Shown here: positions 30,699 through 39,782 of the stretch, one piece after another
Layout of the letters: each line of letters opens with the position of its first letter
Position numbering within the stretch: position 1 is the stretch's first letter
Source of the DNA: Pantoea dispersa
Lineage (GTDB): Bacteria; Pseudomonadota; Gammaproteobacteria; Enterobacterales; Enterobacteriaceae
Assembly (NCBI RefSeq): GCF_014155765.1
Contig: NZ_SCKT01000004.1
Coordinates: forward strand, 248,001-312,000
Direction: 5' to 3'
Length of the DNA: 64,000 bases
Made by a program: the position numbers and the translations under genes
Notes under the pieces: generated by a model
What the model was told of the DNA's origin: nothing
Databases searched by the model: none
The model's input: only the letters and a program-made list of their open reading frames with translations

Positions 30699-32591
30699 AT
30701 GGCTATCGAAATTAACGTTCCGGATATCGGGTCAGACGAAGTTGAAGTCACCGAGATTCTGGTCAAGGTGGGCGACAAGGTTGAAGCCGAACAGTCGCTG
30801 ATCACCGTGGAAGGCGATAAAGCCTCGATGGAAGTGCCTTCGCCGCAGGCCGGCGTGGTCAAAGAGATCAAAATCGCGACCGGTGACAAAGTGAATACCG
30901 GTTCACTGATCATGATTTTCGACGCCGAAGGTGCAGCTGCTGCGGCACCGGCCGCCGAAGAGAAACCAGCGGAAGCCGCACCTGCTGCGGCTGCCGCCAG
31001 CGAAGCGAAAGACGTTAACGTACCGGATATCGGCGGCGACGAAGTCGAAGTCACCGAAATTCTGGTTAAAGTGGGCGACAAAGTGACGGCAGAACAATCG
31101 CTGATCACCGTCGAAGGCGACAAAGCCTCCATGGAAGTGCCTGCACCGTTTGCCGGTGTGGTGAAAGAGATCAAAATCGCCACGGGCGACAAGGTGAACA
31201 CCGGTTCACTGATCATGATCTTTGAAGCCGAAGGCGCGGCGCCAGCAGCAGCTGCCAAACCTGCAGTGAAAGAAGCGGCGGCCTCTGCGCCAGCCGCGGC
31301 AGCGGGTGCCAAAGACGTTAACGTCCCGGATATCGGCGGCGACGAAGTGGAAGTCACCGAAGTGCTGGTCAAAGTAGGCGATAAAGTTGAGGCTGAGCAG
31401 TCACTGATCGTGGTGGAAGGCGATAAAGCGTCAATGGAAGTTCCGGCGCCGTTTGCCGGTACGGTTAAAGCGCTGAAAGTGGCTACCGGCGATAAAGTCA
31501 GCACCGGTTCGCTTATCATGGTGTTCGAAGTAGAAGGTGCTGCGCCGGCTGCTGCGGCACCAGCAGCGAAACAGGAAGCCGCCCCCGCTGCAGAAGCCAA
31601 ACCGGCTGCTGCACCTGCGCCAGCAGCGGCGAAAGCCGATGCGAAGAGCGAGTTTGCTGAAAATGATGCTTACGTGCACGCCACGCCGGTGATTCGTCGC
31701 CTGGCGCGCGAGTTCGGTGTTAACCTGGCGAAAGTCAAAGGCACCGGCCGTAAAGGTCGCATCCTCAAAGAGGACGTGCAGGCTTACGTGAAAGACGCGG
31801 TGAAACGCGCTGAAGCGGCACCGGCTGCGGCCGCAGGCGGCGGTATTCCGGGCATGCTGCCATGGCCGAAAGTGGACTTCAGCAAGTTCGGTGAAATCGA
31901 AGAAGTGGAACTGGGTCGTATCCAGAAAATCTCGGGTGCTAACCTGAGCCGTAACTGGGTAATGATTCCGCATGTAACTCACTTCGACAAAACCGATATC
32001 ACCGATCTGGAAGCGTTCCGTAAGCAGCAGAATGCGGAAGCCGAGAAGCGCAAGCTGGATGTGAAGTTCACCCCGGTGGTGTTCATCATGAAAGCGGTCG
32101 CCGCGGCACTGGAGCAGATGCCACGTTTCAACAGCTCGCTGTCGGAAGATGGCCAGAAGCTGACGCTGAAAAAGTACATCAACATCGGTGTGGCGGTCGA
32201 TACGCCAAACGGTCTGGTGGTTCCGGTGTTCAAAGACGTGAACAAGAAAGGCATCACTGAGCTGTCGCGTGAGCTGATGGCGACGTCGAAGAAAGCGCGT
32301 GATGGCAAACTGACCGCCAGCGATATGCAGGGCGGCTGCTTCACCATCTCCAGCCTTGGCGGCCTCGGCACCACGCACTTCGCGCCAATTGTTAACGCGC
32401 CGGAAGTGGCTATCCTCGGGGTGTCTAAGTCGGCGATGGAGCCGGTGTGGAACGGCAAAGAGTTCGCTCCGCGCCTGATGATGCCGATTTCGCTGTCGTT
32501 CGACCACCGCGTCATCGACGGTGCGGATGGTGCGCGCTTCATCACCATCATTAACAATATGCTGTCTGATATTCGCCGTCTGGTGATGTGA
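30699..32591 (+). CDS. aceF: Dihydrolipoyl acetyltransferase E2 with three lipoyl domains
   Basis: Core of the pyruvate dehydrogenase complex, 630 residues (E. coli 630). Three N-terminal lipoyl domains carry lysines at 41, 142 and 243 in GDKASMEVP, with an exact 101-residue (303-base) period. They are joined by Ala/Pro-rich mobile linkers. A peripheral-subunit-binding domain follows ([34 protein letters not shown]). The C-terminal catalytic domain ends with [15 protein letters not shown] holding the active-site His and Asp. It moves acetyl from E1 to CoA and binds Lpd. Confidence 0.98.
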   Translation: MAIEINVPDIGSDEVEVTEILVKVGDKVEAEQSLITVEGDKASMEVPSPQAGVVKEIKIATGDKVNTGSLIMIFDAEGAAAAAPAAEEKPAEAAPAAAAASEAKDVNVPDIGGDEVEVTEILVKVGDKVTAEQSLITVEGDKASMEVPAPFAGVVKEIKIATGDKVNTGSLIMIFEAEGAAPAAAAKPAVKEAAASAPAAAAGAKDVNVPDIGGDEVEVTEVLVKVGDKVEAEQSLIVVEGDKASMEVPAPFAGTVKALKVATGDKVSTGSLIMVFEVEGAAPAAAAPAAKQEAAPAAEAKPAAAPAPAAAKADAKSEFAENDAYVHATPVIRRLAREFGVNLAKVKGTGRKGRILKEDVQAYVKDAVKRAEAAPAAAAGGGIPGMLPWPKVDFSKFGEIEEVELGRIQKISGANLSRNWVMIPHVTHFDKTDITDLEAFRKQQNAEAEKRKLDVKFTPVVFIMKAVAAALEQMPRFNSSLSEDGQKLTLKKYINIGVAVDTPNGLVVPVFKDVNKKGITELSRELMATSKKARDGKLTASDMQGGCFTISSLGGLGTTHFAPIVNAPEVAILGVSKSAMEPVWNGKEFAPRLMMPISLSFDHRVIDGADGARFITIINNMLSDIRRLVM

Positions 32592-32598
32592 CGTTAAT

Positions 32599-32622
32599 CA
32601 AGGCCGGCAAATGCCGGCCTTG
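32599..32622 (+). repeat. Hairpin between aceF and lpd
   Basis: CAAGGCCGGCA and TGCCGGCCTTG form a perfect 11-bp stem around AA, 8 bases after the aceF stop, with only TTGT after it. It may attenuate or process transcript between aceF and lpd, which E. coli also expresses from a separate promoter. Confidence 0.7.
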
Positions 32623-32765
32623 TTGTAAGCATTCGGAGTTGCCGCGGTTGGCAGTTTGTTAACAATTCTGTAAACTCTCGCGGTGAAATGTCCCGGTGGA
32701 GATAGGGCATCAAGAGCCTGGGAAAGGGTCGCTTTTGACCGCCGGCAATCTAACAAGAGGTCATG

Positions 32766-34190
32766 ATGAGTACAGAGATTAAAACTCAAGTCGTGGTACT
32801 TGGGGCAGGTCCTGCAGGTTACTCTGCAGCCTTCCGTTGCGCTGATTTAGGTCTGGAAACCGTACTGGTAGAGCGCTACAGCACCCTCGGCGGTGTCTGT
32901 CTGAACGTCGGCTGTATCCCGTCAAAAGCGCTGCTGCACGTGGCGAAAGTCATCGAAGAAGCTAAAGCTCTGGAAGAGCACGGTATCGTGTTTGGCCAGC
33001 CGCAGACTGACATCAACAAAATCCGTACCTGGAAAGAGAAAGTCATCACTCAGCTGACCGGCGGTCTGGCTGGCATGGCAAAAGGCCGCAAAGTGAAAGT
33101 GGTCAACGGTCTGGGTAAATTCACCGGCGCCAATACGCTGGTGGTAGAAGGGGAAGGTGGCGCAACCACCATCAACTTCGATAACGCCATCATCGCTGCA
33201 GGCTCGCGTCCTATCGAACTGCCTTTCATTCCACATAACGATCCGCGCGTGTGGGACTCTACTGATGCGCTGGAGCTGAAAGAAGTTCCGAAGCGTCTGC
33301 TGGTTATGGGCGGTGGCATCATCGGTCTGGAGATGGGTACCGTCTACCATGCGCTGGGTTCAGAGATCGACGTGGTCGAGATGTTTGACCAGGTGATCCC
33401 GGCCGCCGATAAAGACGTGGTGAAAGTGTTCACCAAGCGTATCAGCAAGAAATTCAACCTGATGCTGGAAACCAAAGTCACCGCGGTAGAAGCGAAAGAC
33501 GACGGTATCTACGTATCCATGGAAGGTAAAAAAGCGCCGGCTGAACCACAGCGTTACGACGCAGTGCTGGTGGCGATTGGCCGTGTACCGAACGGTAAAG
33601 GTCTGGATGCTGGTAAAGCAGGCGTGGAAGTGGACGATCGCGGCTTTATCCGCGTCGACAAACAGATGCGCACCAACGTGCCACACATCTATGCTATCGG
33701 TGACATCGTCGGTCAGCCAATGCTGGCGCACAAAGGCGTGCACGAAGGTCACGTGGCGGCAGAAGTGATTTCCGGTCTGAAGCACTACTTCGACCCGAAA
33801 GTGATCCCTTCTATCGCCTACACCGAGCCAGAAGTGGCCTGGGTGGGTCTGACCGAGAAAGAAGCCAAAGAGAAAGGCATCAGCTACGAAGTGTCCACCT
33901 TCCCGTGGGCGGCATCGGGCCGTGCTATCGCGTCTGACTGTGCAGACGGTATGACCAAACTGATCTTCGACAAAGAGACGCACCGTGTTATTGGTGGCGC
34001 GATTGTCGGTACCAACGGCGGCGAGCTGCTGGGTGAAATCGGTCTGGCTATCGAGATGGGTTGTGATGCCGAAGATATCGCGCTGACCATCCACGCGCAC
34101 CCAACCCTGCACGAATCGGTTGGCCTGGCGGCGGAAGTGTTTGAAGGTAGCATTACTGACCTGCCAAATCCAAAAGCGAAAAAGAAATAA
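32766..34190 (+). CDS. lpd: Dihydrolipoamide dehydrogenase
   Basis: FAD flavoprotein E3 shared by the pyruvate and 2-oxoglutarate dehydrogenases and glycine cleavage, 474 residues (E. coli 474). FAD motif VVLGAGPAGYSAA is at residues 10-22, redox disulfide GGVCLNVGC at Cys45-Cys50, NAD motif VMGGGIIGLEMG, and catalytic HAHPTLHE at the C-terminus. The second of two adjacent ATGs (32766) gives the E. coli N-terminus MSTEIKTQVV. An AAGAGG site lies upstream, and a strong terminator follows. Confidence 0.98.
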   Translation: MSTEIKTQVVVLGAGPAGYSAAFRCADLGLETVLVERYSTLGGVCLNVGCIPSKALLHVAKVIEEAKALEEHGIVFGQPQTDINKIRTWKEKVITQLTGGLAGMAKGRKVKVVNGLGKFTGANTLVVEGEGGATTINFDNAIIAAGSRPIELPFIPHNDPRVWDSTDALELKEVPKRLLVMGGGIIGLEMGTVYHALGSEIDVVEMFDQVIPAADKDVVKVFTKRISKKFNLMLETKVTAVEAKDDGIYVSMEGKKAPAEPQRYDAVLVAIGRVPNGKGLDAGKAGVEVDDRGFIRVDKQMRTNVPHIYAIGDIVGQPMLAHKGVHEGHVAAEVISGLKHYFDPKVIPSIAYTEPEVAWVGLTEKEAKEKGISYEVSTFPWAASGRAIASDCADGMTKLIFDKETHRVIGGAIVGTNGGELLGEIGLAIEMGCDAEDIALTIHAHPTLHESVGLAAEVFEGSITDLPNPKAKKK

Positions 34191-34214
34191 TTTCGCCTGA
34201 GGCTTAGGTTAATT

Positions 34215-34243
34215 AACGGCTCCTGTAAGGAGCCGTTTTTTTA
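34215..34243 (+). terminator. Rho-independent terminator after lpd
   Basis: AACGGCTCC and GGAGCCGTT form a 9-bp stem with a TGTAA loop, followed by seven T. It ends the pdhR-aceE-aceF-lpd operon. Confidence 0.93.
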
Positions 34244-34308
34244 TTAATTGAAAAAGTAAGTTGAATAGATAAAAGCGGGCGCAGGAGCAACACGTTAAAC
34301 GATGCCGG

Positions 34309-34334
34309 AATAGCGGAGGAAACCCTCCGCTATT
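34309..34334 (-). repeat. Hairpin directly after hok
   Basis: AATAGCGGAGG and CCTCCGCTATT form a perfect 11-bp stem with a 4-base loop, 5 bases past the hok stop. There is no U-run. It probably protects or shapes the hok mRNA 3' region. Further downstream GCGCCC (34277-34282, minus) can pair with the mRNA 5' end. Confidence 0.65.
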
Positions 34335-34339
34335 GAAGT

Positions 34340-34486
34340 TTACTGTTGTGCTTCGTAAGCCATGACAGCCGATAATTCAGCCGCGAATATCCGCAATCGT
34401 AATTCACACAGTGAACTGCGATTTGCCAGGCATAAACCTAACAGGATGAGCCCGCTGATAATCAGCGTGCTGAATTTCACCTTCAT
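34340..34486 (-). CDS. hok: Hok/Gef-family type I toxin
   Basis: 48-codon peptide, starting MKVKFSTLIISG, with a single hydrophobic membrane segment (about residues 5-21). It is followed by the family signature RSSLCELRLR and ELSAVMAYE near the C-terminus. The single Cys and the MAYE box are the hallmarks of Hok, HokC/Gef, SrnB and PndA, whose overexpression depolarises the inner membrane. The start at 34486 has AAGGAG 9 bases upstream. The gene lies where E. coli has yacH. A Sok-like antisense gene and leader elements are visible upstream, so this is a full hok/sok locus. It is not disrupted. Confidence 0.88.
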   Translation of the reverse strand: MKVKFSTLIISGLILLGLCLANRSSLCELRLRIFAAELSAVMAYEAQQ

Positions 34487-34589
34487 AATCACTTACTCCT
34501 TGCATTAGCACGAGCAAGCCACTACCCTGACACTGTCTGGGTGTTTTGGGTAGTGGCTCACCCGTGCGGTTAATGAAAATTAATCGCAC
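34404..34589 (-). CDS. Overlapping mok-like leader frame of the hok locus
   Basis: A frame of up to 61 codons reads across the hok leader and ends inside hok in another frame, the position of mok in plasmid R1, whose translation is needed for hok translation. The most upstream in-frame start is a GTG inside a hairpin and has no good ribosome site. A GTG/ATG pair closer to hok is possible. The existence and start of a real mok are therefore uncertain; no domain is recognised. Confidence 0.35.
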   Translation of the reverse strand: MRLIFINRTGEPLPKTPRQCQGSGLLVLMQGVSDYEGEIQHADYQRAHPVRFMPGKSQFTV

Positions 34590-34600
34590 GGTTCACCTTC
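34500..34600 (+). ncRNA. sok: Sok-like antisense RNA gene (promoter plus RNA)
   Basis: On the strand opposite hok, TTGCAT (34500-34505) and TACCCT (34523-34528) are spaced 17 bases, the same arrangement as the R1 sok promoter (TTGCGC-N17-TATCCT). The RNA would start near 34535 and end at a 13-bp stem with GAAA loop (34562-34574 / 34579-34591), about 66 nt; R1 Sok is about 64 nt. The loop region GGTTAATGAAAATTAA is, from memory, shared with R1 Sok. It would base-pair with the hok leader and block translation. Confidence 0.65.
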
Positions 34601-34649
34601 CACCATCCACCCCAATTTCTTTTGCAGATCTTAAGGCAGATAGCCTCAA

Positions 34650-34667
34650 GCGCCCGCAGGCAGTCTA
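34650..34667 (-). promoter_or_regulatory. hok mRNA 5' end and -10 element
   Basis: On the minus strand TAGACT (34667-34662) is followed 6 bases later by GGGCGCTTGAGGC, which matches the known hok mRNA 5' end GGCGCTTGAGGC. Its GGGCGC can pair with GCGCCC at 34282-34277, the expected fold-back inhibition element. The mRNA would be about 385 nt; R1 hok is about 398. The -35 is unclear. Confidence 0.6.
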
Positions 34668-35134
34668 CGCTATTTATTTATCATTTCCTCTTTTATTTTT
34701 TATCTCTTTTTTGAATCGCAGTTATTTTTTAAGGGTGTATTTTAATTGGATGACTAAGTTTAAAGATTCATTTAAATCGGCACTGCGTTGATAATTAATT
34801 AAATGCGCGCAAGGCATCACATTCAATATTTATTAGGTGATGTAGTATTAATTTTTCCTCAGGAAAACGTGTGTGGGAAGCTGAACGGTAGCCGTTTAGT
34901 GCAAGCGCATCAGCACATAACCAAAAGTGAATGAACCGGCATGAAAGGGGATTGCAGGTTATGGATTCGCGGTGTGAAGGCCGGATGCGACAAATTACGC
35001 GCTAAAACCTGGCTCCACTGGCTACCGGCACAGGCGCGAACAGGCACTACCAGAGCCGCTCTGGCTTCTCTTCTGGCGCAAAGCGCAGACAAATCTGCTA
35101 AATAACGCGCGGATGTTGCTTTTTTGTAAACGGA
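34668..35134. other. AT-rich spacer between hok promoter and acnB promoter
   Basis: About 470 bases without a gene I can support. The first 190 bases are strikingly AT-rich compared with the surroundings; the rest has ordinary composition. The one open stretch on the minus strand (34910-35092) has no ribosome site or recognisable family. AT-rich DNA next to a hok locus suggests acquired sequence or an H-NS-bound region; this is inference. Confidence 0.5.
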
Positions 35135-35163
35135 TTAACAATCAGCCGAAATCCTGCTATGCT
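35135..35163 (+). promoter_or_regulatory. Candidate acnB promoter
   Basis: TTAACA at 35135-35140 and TATGCT at 35158-35163 have a 17-base spacer, about 90 bases upstream of the acnB GTG start. Confidence 0.6.
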
Positions 35164-35253
35164 GGCCGACGCAGAACCGGGCACCTCACCCTACTGTTTG
35201 ACAGCATCAACAGGTGCACCGGAAAGCTATACAATGAGAGCGAGGAGAACGTC

Positions 35254-37851
35254 GTGCTAGAAGAATACCGTAAGCACGTTGCCGAGCGTGCTGCCCAGGG
35301 AATCGTACCTAAGCCGTTAGATGCTTCCCAGATGGCCGCGCTGGTTGAACTGCTGAAAAACCCGCCAGCGGGTGAAGAAGAATTCCTGACTGACCTGCTG
35401 GTCAACCGTGTCCCGCCGGGTGTTGATGAAGCGGCGTATGTAAAAGCCGGATTCCTGGCAGCTATCGCAAAGGGCGAAGCCCACTCTCCTCTGGTCACTC
35501 GTGAAAAAGCAGTCGAACTGCTGGGCACCATGCAGGGCGGCTACAACATCCATGCGCTGATCGAGGCGCTTGACGATGAGGCTCTGGCACCGATTGCCGC
35601 TGAAGCACTGTCCCACACGCTGCTGATGTTCGATAACTTCTACGACGTCGAAGAGAAAGCCAAAGCGGGTAATCCCCACGCGAAGAAAATCCTCCAGTCC
35701 TGGGCTGATGCAGAATGGTTCCTCAAGCGTCCTAAGCTGGCAGAAAAAATCACCACCACCGTGTTCAAAGTGACCGGCGAAACCAACACCGACGACCTCT
35801 CTCCGGCGCCGGATGCATGGTCACGTCCGGATATTCCACTGCACGCGCTGGCGATGCTGAAAAACCCACGTGACGGCATCGAACCCGACGATGCTGGCAA
35901 CGTTGGCCCGATCAAACAGATTGAAGCACTGCAGCAGAAAGGCTTCCCGCTGACCTACGTCGGTGATGTGGTTGGTACCGGTTCTTCACGCAAGTCCGCG
36001 ACCAACTCAGTGCTGTGGTTCATGGGTGACGACATTCCGTATGTGCCGAACAAAAAAGGCGGCGGTCTGTGCCTCGGCGGTAAAATCGCGCCGATCTTCT
36101 TCAACACCATGGAAGATGCCGGCGCGCTGCCGATCGAACTCGACGTCGAGCGCCTGAACATGGGCGATGTGATTGACGTTTACCCATACAAAGGTGAAGT
36201 ACGCAATCACGAGACCAATGAACTGCTGGCGACCTTTGCGCTGAAAACTGACGTGCTGCTGGATGAAGTGCGCGCCGGTGGCCGTATTCCGCTGATTATC
36301 GGTCGCGGCCTGACCACCAAAGCGCGTGAGTCGCTGGGTCTGCCGCACAGCGATGTGTTCACCAAAGCCAAAGATGTGGCCGAAAGCAACCGTGGTTACT
36401 CGCTGGCGCAGAAAATGGTGGGCCGCGCCTGCGGCGTGGCAGGGATTCGTCCTGGCGCCTACTGTGAACCGAAAATGACCTCGGTCGGCTCTCAGGACAC
36501 CACCGGTCCAATGACCCGTGATGAACTGAAAGATCTGGCGTGTCTGGGCTTCTCCTCCGATCTGGTGATGCAGTCCTTCTGTCACACCGCCGCTTATCCG
36601 AAGCCGGTCGATGTCACTACACACCACACGCTGCCGGACTTCATCATGAACCGTGGCGGTGTTTCGCTGCGTCCAGGCGATGGCGTGATTCACAGCTGGC
36701 TGAACCGTATGCTGCTGCCGGATACCGTCGGCACCGGCGGTGACTCACACACCCGCTTCCCGATTGGCATCTCGTTCCCGGCCGGTTCTGGTCTGGTGGC
36801 GTTTGCCGCAGCGACGGGCGTTATGCCTCTGGATATGCCGGAGTCAGTGCTGGTGCGCTTCAAAGGCGAAATGCAGCCGGGCATCACGCTGCGCGATCTG
36901 GTGCACGCGATTCCGCTGTACGCCATCAAGCAGGGCCTGCTGACCGTTGAGAAGAAAGGCAAGAAAAACATCTTTTCCGGTCGCGTGCTGGAAATCGAAG
37001 GTCTGCCGAAGCTGAAAGTTGAGCAGGCGTTTGAGCTGACCGATGCCTCGGCCGAGCGTTCTGCGGCGGGTTGTACCATCAAGCTGGATAAAGAGCCGAT
37101 CATCGAGTATCTGAACTCCAACATCGTACTGCTGAAGTGGATGATCTCCGAAGGCTACGGCGACCGTCGTACGCTGGAGCGCCGTATCCAGGGCATGGAA
37201 AAATGGCTGGCCGATCCGCAACTGCTGGAAGCCGATGCCGATGCGGAATACGCAGCGGTGATCGAAATCGATCTGGCGGAAATCAAAGAGCCCATCCTGT
37301 GTGCGCCGAACGATCCGGACGACGCACGCTGGCTGTCTGACGTGCAGGGCGAGAAGATCGACGAAGTATTCATCGGTTCGTGCATGACCAACATCGGTCA
37401 CTTCCGTGCGGCAGGTAAACTGCTGGACGCGCACAAAGGCCAGCTGCCGACCCGCCTGTGGGTAGCGCCGCCAACCAAGATGGATGCCGCGCAGCTGACA
37501 GAAGAGGGCTACTACAGCGTCTTTGGTAAGAGCGGTGCGCGTATCGAGATTCCGGGCTGTTCACTGTGCATGGGTAACCAGGCGCGCGTGAAAGACGGCG
37601 CGACGGTGGTTTCAACCTCGACCCGTAACTTCCCGAACCGTCTGGGTACCGGTGCCAATGTGTTCCTGGCATCAGCCGAGCTGGCCGCGGTCGCTTCCCT
37701 GCTGGGTAAACTGCCTACGCCGGACGAGTATCAGCAGTTTATGGTGCAGGTGGATAAAACCGCTGCCGACACCTACCGCTACCTGAACTTCGATCAGCTG
37801 GGCCAGTACACCGAAAAAGCGGATGGAGTGATTTTCCAGACCGCGGTGTAA
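35254..37851 (+). CDS. acnB: Bifunctional aconitate hydratase 2 / 2-methylisocitrate dehydratase
   Basis: 4Fe-4S aconitase B of the TCA cycle, 865 residues (E. coli 865), interconverting citrate and isocitrate. The GTG start at 35254 was chosen because it has a strong GAGGAG site 6-7 bases upstream and gives [16 protein letters not shown], the family N-terminus; 47 upstream residues of open frame are leader. The N-terminal HEAT-like domain is followed by [44 protein letters not shown] and the cluster cysteines, including [14 protein letters not shown]. Apo-AcnB is an mRNA-binding regulator in E. coli. Confidence 0.97.
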   Translation: MLEEYRKHVAERAAQGIVPKPLDASQMAALVELLKNPPAGEEEFLTDLLVNRVPPGVDEAAYVKAGFLAAIAKGEAHSPLVTREKAVELLGTMQGGYNIHALIEALDDEALAPIAAEALSHTLLMFDNFYDVEEKAKAGNPHAKKILQSWADAEWFLKRPKLAEKITTTVFKVTGETNTDDLSPAPDAWSRPDIPLHALAMLKNPRDGIEPDDAGNVGPIKQIEALQQKGFPLTYVGDVVGTGSSRKSATNSVLWFMGDDIPYVPNKKGGGLCLGGKIAPIFFNTMEDAGALPIELDVERLNMGDVIDVYPYKGEVRNHETNELLATFALKTDVLLDEVRAGGRIPLIIGRGLTTKARESLGLPHSDVFTKAKDVAESNRGYSLAQKMVGRACGVAGIRPGAYCEPKMTSVGSQDTTGPMTRDELKDLACLGFSSDLVMQSFCHTAAYPKPVDVTTHHTLPDFIMNRGGVSLRPGDGVIHSWLNRMLLPDTVGTGGDSHTRFPIGISFPAGSGLVAFAAATGVMPLDMPESVLVRFKGEMQPGITLRDLVHAIPLYAIKQGLLTVEKKGKKNIFSGRVLEIEGLPKLKVEQAFELTDASAERSAAGCTIKLDKEPIIEYLNSNIVLLKWMISEGYGDRRTLERRIQGMEKWLADPQLLEADADAEYAAVIEIDLAEIKEPILCAPNDPDDARWLSDVQGEKIDEVFIGSCMTNIGHFRAAGKLLDAHKGQLPTRLWVAPPTKMDAAQLTEEGYYSVFGKSGARIEIPGCSLCMGNQARVKDGATVVSTSTRNFPNRLGTGANVFLASAELAAVASLLGKLPTPDEYQQFMVQVDKTAADTYRYLNFDQLGQYTEKADGVIFQTAV

Positions 37852-37867
37852 AATACGCCTGCCAGTG

Positions 37868-37898
37868 AAAAAGGGACGAGCGCATCGTCCCTTTTTTT
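37868..37898 (+). terminator. Rho-independent terminator after acnB
   Basis: AAAAAGGGACGA and TCGTCCCTTTTT with loop GCGCA, followed by more T, form a 12-bp stem 17 bases after the acnB stop. Confidence 0.93.
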
Positions 37899-38019
37899 AT
37901 GCGCTTTTTTCCCTCGCCGTCTCCAGGCATAATGCGAGCGCGATCCCACTTTCTTGCGCGCGCTGCGCACAAAATGCACGAAAGCGTGCCGTCTGGCGCG
38001 CCACAGGTATGAGGCCAAC

Positions 38020-38382
38020 ATGGAATATGAATTTCTGCGTGACGTGACCGGTCAGGTCCGGGTACGCATGTCGATGGACCACGAAGCGGTGGGGCACTGG
38101 TTCAATGAAGAGGTGAAAGAGAACTTTGCGCTGCTGGATGAAGTCGAAGCCGCGGTGCGTACAGTCAAAGGCACGCAGCAGCAGTGGCAGCGCGTCGGGC
38201 ACGAATATACGCTGTGGCTGGATGAAGAAGAGGTGATGATCCGCGCCAATCAGCTGGCGTTAGAGGATGACGGCCTGGAAGAGGGCATGACTTATTACGA
38301 TGAGGAGAGCCTGTCGTTCTGCGGCGTGGAGGATTTTCTCGCGGTGATTGCTGCTTATCGCCGGTTTATGGCCGGCCGCTAA
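38020..38382 (+). CDS. yacL: Conserved protein YacL (UPF0231)
   Basis: 120-residue acidic cytoplasmic protein of unknown function, same length as E. coli YacL. The start at 38020 gives [22 protein letters not shown], matching the family; 22 upstream in-frame residues are leader. Conserved stretches include [39 protein letters not shown] and [18 protein letters not shown]. It follows acnB as in E. coli. The accessory island begins right after it. Confidence 0.94.
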   Translation: MEYEFLRDVTGQVRVRMSMDHEAVGHWFNEEVKENFALLDEVEAAVRTVKGTQQQWQRVGHEYTLWLDEEEVMIRANQLALEDDGLEEGMTYYDEESLSFCGVEDFLAVIAAYRRFMAGR

Positions 38383-38421
38383 CGGGCGCCCGCAGCCGGG
38401 GCGCCACTGCCGTTGCGCTGG

Positions 38422-39741
38422 TTACACGCCGTTAATGGCGGAACGGGCGTGGGATAAAGGTTCCTCATCCACAATCGGTTCGACCTTGCCGAGCAGGAAC
38501 AGGTAGTTAAGGATTCCGATCACCACCAGCACCGCCGAGAACACCAGCGCCCAGGTAAAGTGGCCGGTGGCACCAACGATAGCGCCGGTAATGATTGGCC
38601 CGACCGCGCCGCCCATATTGGAGACGGTATTCTGCAGCCCGGCAACAATTGACACGCTGTTGGTGGGCGCAACATCGCCCGGCAGCGCCCACACCTGAGA
38701 TGCCGCGACGGTGGTGCCGGACTTAGCAATACACAGCAGCAGCACCGTCATGAACACGGAATCGGTGAATGGCGCGAACCCGATGCACAGCGCCATCAGC
38801 AGGCCAATCGTCAGGAACAGCTTGCGCGTGGCGGTCAGCGACAGCACTTTTTTATGCACCATACGGTCCGACGCCCAGCCCGCCAGCACCTCAATCACCA
38901 TACCGCAGATCAGCGGCAGCGCCGCCACCATGCCCATTTTCAGGAAATCCATCCCTTTGTCTTTCACCAGGTAGGTTGGCAGCCAGGTGATAAAGAAGTA
39001 GGAGGTGTAATTGATGGTGAAGAAGCCAATACACATCGCCCAGATGTTGCGGTAGCGCAGCAGCTTGTACCACTTCATCGGCCGCACGTTCTTATCGCCG
39101 TGCTTCTGTGCCTGGCCATTGCGGATCAGGCGTACTTCATCTGCGCTGATCGCTTTGTGGTCTTCCGGGTTCTCGGCATAAATGAAGTACCAGGCGATGA
39201 CCCAAATCAGCCCGACGGCACCAATCGCCAGAAAGGTCAGACGCCAGTCGAACAGCGCGATCATAAAGACGATCAGCGGCATGGCGACGGCCCCGCCAAA
39301 TTTTGATGCGCTGTCGAACAGGCCGGAGACGGTGGCGCGCTCGCGATCCGGGAACCAGCGCGCGGTAATACCGGCGTTGCTGGGATAAGCCGCCGCTTCA
39401 CCCACGCCGAGCGCCAGACGCAGCGCCAGCAGCGATTTAAAGCCGGTGGCGAGCCCCATCGCCATGGTGGCAATCGACCACCAGCCGACAGCGATGCCGA
39501 GGCCTTTTTTCTGGCCGAAGCGGTCGGCAAACCAGCCTGCCGGGATCTGCAACAGCGCGTAGGACCAGAAAAACGCCGCCATGATAAAGCCCATCATCTC
39601 CGGATTGATGTCGAGCTCGGTGATCAGGTGCGGTGCGGCGGCAGAGAGTACGGTACGATCAATATAGTTAATGGCAATGGCCAGCCACATCAGGCCGGCG
39701 ATCCACCATCTGATGCGTGTTGAGCGTGCGGTGTTGGTCAT
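38422..39741 (-). CDS. MFS transporter, anion:cation symporter (ACS) family
   Basis: About 439-residue inner-membrane protein with 12 predicted segments. MWLAIAINYIDRTVLSAAAPHL and the loop GWFADRFGQKKGLGIAVGWWSIATM with LALGVGEAAAYPSNAGITARWFPDRERA are typical of the ACS group (hexuronate, glucarate, galactonate and other sugar-acid transporters such as GudP, ExuT, RhmT). It ends the minus arm of the island and most likely imports the acid sugar the neighbours degrade. The start is uncertain between ATGs at 39741 and 39747. The substrate is not readable from sequence. Confidence 0.88.
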   Translation of the reverse strand: MTNTARSTRIRWWIAGLMWLAIAINYIDRTVLSAAAPHLITELDINPEMMGFIMAAFFWSYALLQIPAGWFADRFGQKKGLGIAVGWWSIATMAMGLATGFKSLLALRLALGVGEAAAYPSNAGITARWFPDRERATVSGLFDSASKFGGAVAMPLIVFMIALFDWRLTFLAIGAVGLIWVIAWYFIYAENPEDHKAISADEVRLIRNGQAQKHGDKNVRPMKWYKLLRYRNIWAMCIGFFTINYTSYFFITWLPTYLVKDKGMDFLKMGMVAALPLICGMVIEVLAGWASDRMVHKKVLSLTATRKLFLTIGLLMALCIGFAPFTDSVFMTVLLLCIAKSGTTVAASQVWALPGDVAPTNSVSIVAGLQNTVSNMGGAVGPIITGAIVGATGHFTWALVFSAVLVVIGILNYLFLLGKVEPIVDEEPLSHARSAINGV

Positions 39742-39782
39742 AATCATTATCCACGCGAAAAGGGTGACAGAGGAGGGCGGCG

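Noticed and set aside
30665-31600. 311-codon open frame antisense to the aceF lipoyl repeats
   Set aside because: Its apparent threefold repeat is simply the reverse strand of the lipoyl domains; no independent coding signal.
34910-35092. 60-codon minus-strand frame upstream of acnB
   Set aside because: No ribosome site, no hydrophobic or conserved pattern, and it overlaps the probable acnB control region.
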